DNA from: Spirochaetaceae bacterium
GTDB lineage: Bacteria; Spirochaetota; Spirochaetia; SZUA-6; DRHE01
Direction of reading: 5' to 3'
Assembly (NCBI GenBank): GCA_020353535.1
Contig: CP070696.1
Location: 2,126,116 to 2,174,891 of the forward strand
Length of the DNA: 48,776 bases
How positions within the stretch are numbered: the first letter of the stretch is position 1; each line of letters starts with the position of its first letter. This document shows positions 46,685 through 48,776 of this stretch, piece by piece. The translations under genes and the position numbers were made by a program. The notes beneath the pieces were generated by a model, which saw nothing but the letters and a program-made list of their open reading frames with translations, did not search any database and was not told the origin of the DNA.

Positions 46685-48776
46685 ATGGATGCCAAGTCTT
46701 TAATCCGCGATTTTTCCCAGAAGCTCGACCGCTACCCCGAAGGGGAGCGCAAGACCATCCTCTCGGCGCTGCGCTGGGCCGAAGGCCTTCACCACGATCA
46801 GCTGAGAGCCAGCGGTGAGCCCTTCCTCGTTCACCCCCTGACCGTGGCGGAGATCCTGGTGGATTCCCACCTGGACTACCAGACAGTGATCGCCGCCATT
46901 CTCCACGACGCCCTGGAGGACGCGGGACTGTCCTCCAAGGAGCTGCGCAAGGAGTACGGCAAGGATGTGGAAGCCCTGGTTCAGGGAGTCACGAAGATCT
47001 CGGTGATCCGGGGCCGCAGCAAAACCACCCAAGCGGCAGCCACCATTCGCAAGATGCTCTTCGCCATGGTCAAGGACATCCGGGTCATCATGATCAAGCT
47101 GGCGGACAAGCTGCACAACATGCGTACCCTCGAATACCTGGAGCCCAAGAGCCAGAAGCGCATAGCCGACGAATGCCTGGAGATCTACGCCCCCCTGGCC
47201 GGCCGGCTGGGCATGTCCCGCATCAAGAGCGAGCTGGAGGATCTATCCCTGCGGGTGCTTCATCCCCGGGCCTACGAGCAGATCGATAATTTCGTGCAGG
47301 AGAACAAGCAGGATCTGCACGAGTTCCTGAGATCCATGGAGCGGAGCATCCGCGCCGAGGCGGAAAAAGCCGGGATCCCCATCGAGATCGAGAGCCGTAT
47401 CAAGCACTACTACTCGATGTACAGGAAGATCAAGAAAAAAGGCAGGATGATCGATGAGATCTACGATCAGGCGGGCATGCGCCTGCTCTGCGACTCCTCC
47501 AGCCAGTGCTACGAGCTTCTCGGTATTCTGCACAGCATCTGGAAGCCGATCGAAGGGCGTTTCAAAGACTACATCGCCATGCCCAAGAGCAATCTCTACC
47601 AGAGCCTGCACACCACGGTCATGGGGCCAGAGGGGAAGATGCTGGAGATCCAGATCCGCACCCACCAGATGCACCGTACCGCCGAGGAGGGTATCGCCGC
47701 CCACTGGCTGTACAAGCGCGAGCTCGCCGGGGAGCGGATCAAACCGGAGCAGCTGACCATCATCAACATGCTCAAGAGCTGGGATTCGACCAGCGTCAGC
47801 TCCCCGGATTTCCTGGAGGAGATCAAGCGGGAGCTGCTGCGGGACTCGATCTACGTGTTCACGCCCCAGGGGGACATCATCGAGCTTCCTCGGGGCGCCA
47901 CGGCCCTGGACTTCGCCTACCACATCCACACCGAGATCGGCAACCACTGCATGGCCGCCAAGGCCGACGGCAACCTGATCCGGCTCAACGAGGAGCTGAA
48001 GAACACCCAGGTTCTCGAGATCCTCACCGCCCCCTCGGCCCGTCCCCACCTCAACTGGCTGCGTATGGTGCGCACCTCCCGGGCCCGTTCCAAGATCCGT
48101 CACTGGCTCGTGCAGAACGAACCCGACCTGATCATCGACCGCAATATCGTGGCCAAGAAAAAGTCCGCCGGCGACCCGGACAAGGGGCGGGTTAGTACCA
48201 AGGATGCCCGGGCCGGGGTCCGTACCGAGGATAAGCCGGGGAGCGCCCCCGGCACGCCCGCTGCACCCGCAGCCGCGCGACGTCCCGGCAGACGCTGGCG
48301 GGATCGGATGGAATCCGAGACTCAGGTCCGGGACAGCACCAGGGTGGGCATCCGCATCGGGGAGGAGCGGAACATGATGATACACCTGGCCGGCTGCTGT
48401 GGGCCTGCGGCCGGCGATCCGATCGTGGGCTACATCTCCCGCGGGCGGGGCATTATCGTGCACAAGGCGGACTGCCCGAACCTGGGGAACATCAAGGAGT
48501 TCGACGAGCGGCATCTGGAGGTGGAGTGGGAAACGGTCAGCCCCAAAGCCACCCGCCGCTTCGAAGTTACCGCCCGCAAGACCACCAACCTCTTCTCCGA
48601 GGTGGAGGGGGCGATTAAGAAGTTCCACGGCCACCTGATCGAAGGCAAGCTGGACGAGAACATCCCCGAAACCCTGCAGGGTTTCTTCACCGTGGAGCTG
48701 GACAACAGCCGAGACTTCGACCAGGTGCTCAAGAGCCTGCGCACCATCCCCTCGGTCCTGCAGATCCGGCCGGTGG
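46685..48776 (+). CDS. relA: RelA/SpoT-type (p)ppGpp synthetase/hydrolase, 3' end missing
   Basis: The frame is open to the window edge (697 codons seen). It contains the HD hydrolase domain (GEPFLVHPLTVAEIL, ILHDALED), the synthetase domain (SRIKHYYSMYRKIKKKG, IYDQAGMRLL, YIAMPKSNLYQSLHTTV, EIQIRTHQMHRTAEEGIAAH) and a TGS domain (YVFTPQGDIIELPRGATALD). A low-complexity linker (AGVRTEDKPGSAPGTPAA) comes next, followed by the start of the C-terminal zinc-finger/ACT region (LAGCCGPAAGDPIVG; ACT begins near residue 620). The usual length is ~700-750. Both activities appear intact. ATG 46685 has only a weak GGCGAAG before it. It controls the stringent response. Confidence 0.94.
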   Translation, partial: MDAKSLIRDFSQKLDRYPEGERKTILSALRWAEGLHHDQLRASGEPFLVHPLTVAEILVDSHLDYQTVIAAILHDALEDAGLSSKELRKEYGKDVEALVQGVTKISVIRGRSKTTQAAATIRKMLFAMVKDIRVIMIKLADKLHNMRTLEYLEPKSQKRIADECLEIYAPLAGRLGMSRIKSELEDLSLRVLHPRAYEQIDNFVQENKQDLHEFLRSMERSIRAEAEKAGIPIEIESRIKHYYSMYRKIKKKGRMIDEIYDQAGMRLLCDSSSQCYELLGILHSIWKPIEGRFKDYIAMPKSNLYQSLHTTVMGPEGKMLEIQIRTHQMHRTAEEGIAAHWLYKRELAGERIKPEQLTIINMLKSWDSTSVSSPDFLEEIKRELLRDSIYVFTPQGDIIELPRGATALDFAYHIHTEIGNHCMAAKADGNLIRLNEELKNTQVLEILTAPSARPHLNWLRMVRTSRARSKIRHWLVQNEPDLIIDRNIVAKKKSAGDPDKGRVSTKDARAGVRTEDKPGSAPGTPAAPAAARRPGRRWRDRMESETQVRDSTRVGIRIGEERNMMIHLAGCCGPAAGDPIVGYISRGRGIIVHKADCPNLGNIKEFDERHLEVEWETVSPKATRRFEVTARKTTNLFSEVEGAIKKFHGHLIEGKLDENIPETLQGFFTVELDNSRDFDQVLKSLRTIPSVLQIRPV

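Overview
The window is about 48.8 kb of gene-dense, GC-rich bacterial chromosome. It most likely comes from a free-living, anaerobic or facultative member of the Spirochaetota. This is inferred from overall gene content: many short TPR, SH3 and LysM lipoproteins, a prfA-prmC-rel/spoT block, a sigma-54-like site, and many conserved proteins of unknown function. No rRNA or other phylogenetic marker settles it. No tRNA, rRNA, CRISPR array or insertion sequence was seen.

Layout. (1) 1-6.7 kb: a VapBC-type toxin-antitoxin pair behind a palindromic operator, an unknown protein, thioredoxin with a clear promoter, a lamin-tail-like lipoprotein, a Crp-type regulator and glmS. (2) 6.7-18.5 kb: an envelope block. 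On the minus strand it has two TPR proteins, a Cys-rich protein and a beta-propeller/glycosidase-like exoprotein. On the plus strand it has a tightly coupled run: TPR lipoprotein, MltD-like transglycosylase, unknown exported protein, SH3 lipoprotein, ABC-F ATPase and glycosyltransferase. (3) 19.8-21.6 kb: a MobB-like GTPase, an overlooked 53-residue protein and CysQ. (4) 21.6-28.7 kb: the most interesting region. A strong promoter drives hoxF(E)-hoxU-hoxY-hoxH, an NAD-linked [NiFe] hydrogenase. The maturation protease that follows is fused in frame to a response-regulator receiver and seems to start at ACG. Next comes a 503-residue membrane protein in which an HgcA-like corrinoid domain (NVWCAS cap helix) lies between two transmembrane blocks and ends in an HgcB-like two-cluster ferredoxin. 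(5) 28.6-35.8 kb: a small membrane protein, a large M16 protease, a DUF3179 / TlpA-like / CcdA thiol-redox cluster, an ECF sigma factor with a cytosolic zinc anti-sigma factor, and hsp20 with a sigma-54-like promoter and a good terminator. (6) 36-40.8 kb: a LOG-like protein, a LeuB-type dehydrogenase, a degenerate DUF4143-like gene, a repeat-rich intergenic region and a two-domain DNA methyltransferase fusion. (7) 40.8-48.8 kb: phosphohexomutase, a PAS hybrid kinase with a dead receiver, rhomboid protease, prfA, prmC and a rel/spoT gene that runs off the end.

How it fits together. The Hox complex would exchange electrons between NAD(H) and H2. HoxH carries the C-terminal tail that the downstream protease must remove. 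The receiver fused to that protease could tie maturation to a phospho-signal. The HgcAB-like fusion 52 bp further on looks like a corrinoid methyl-transfer or redox protein at the membrane. It is related to the mercury-methylation proteins, but its cap helix is altered, so mercury methylation should not be assumed.
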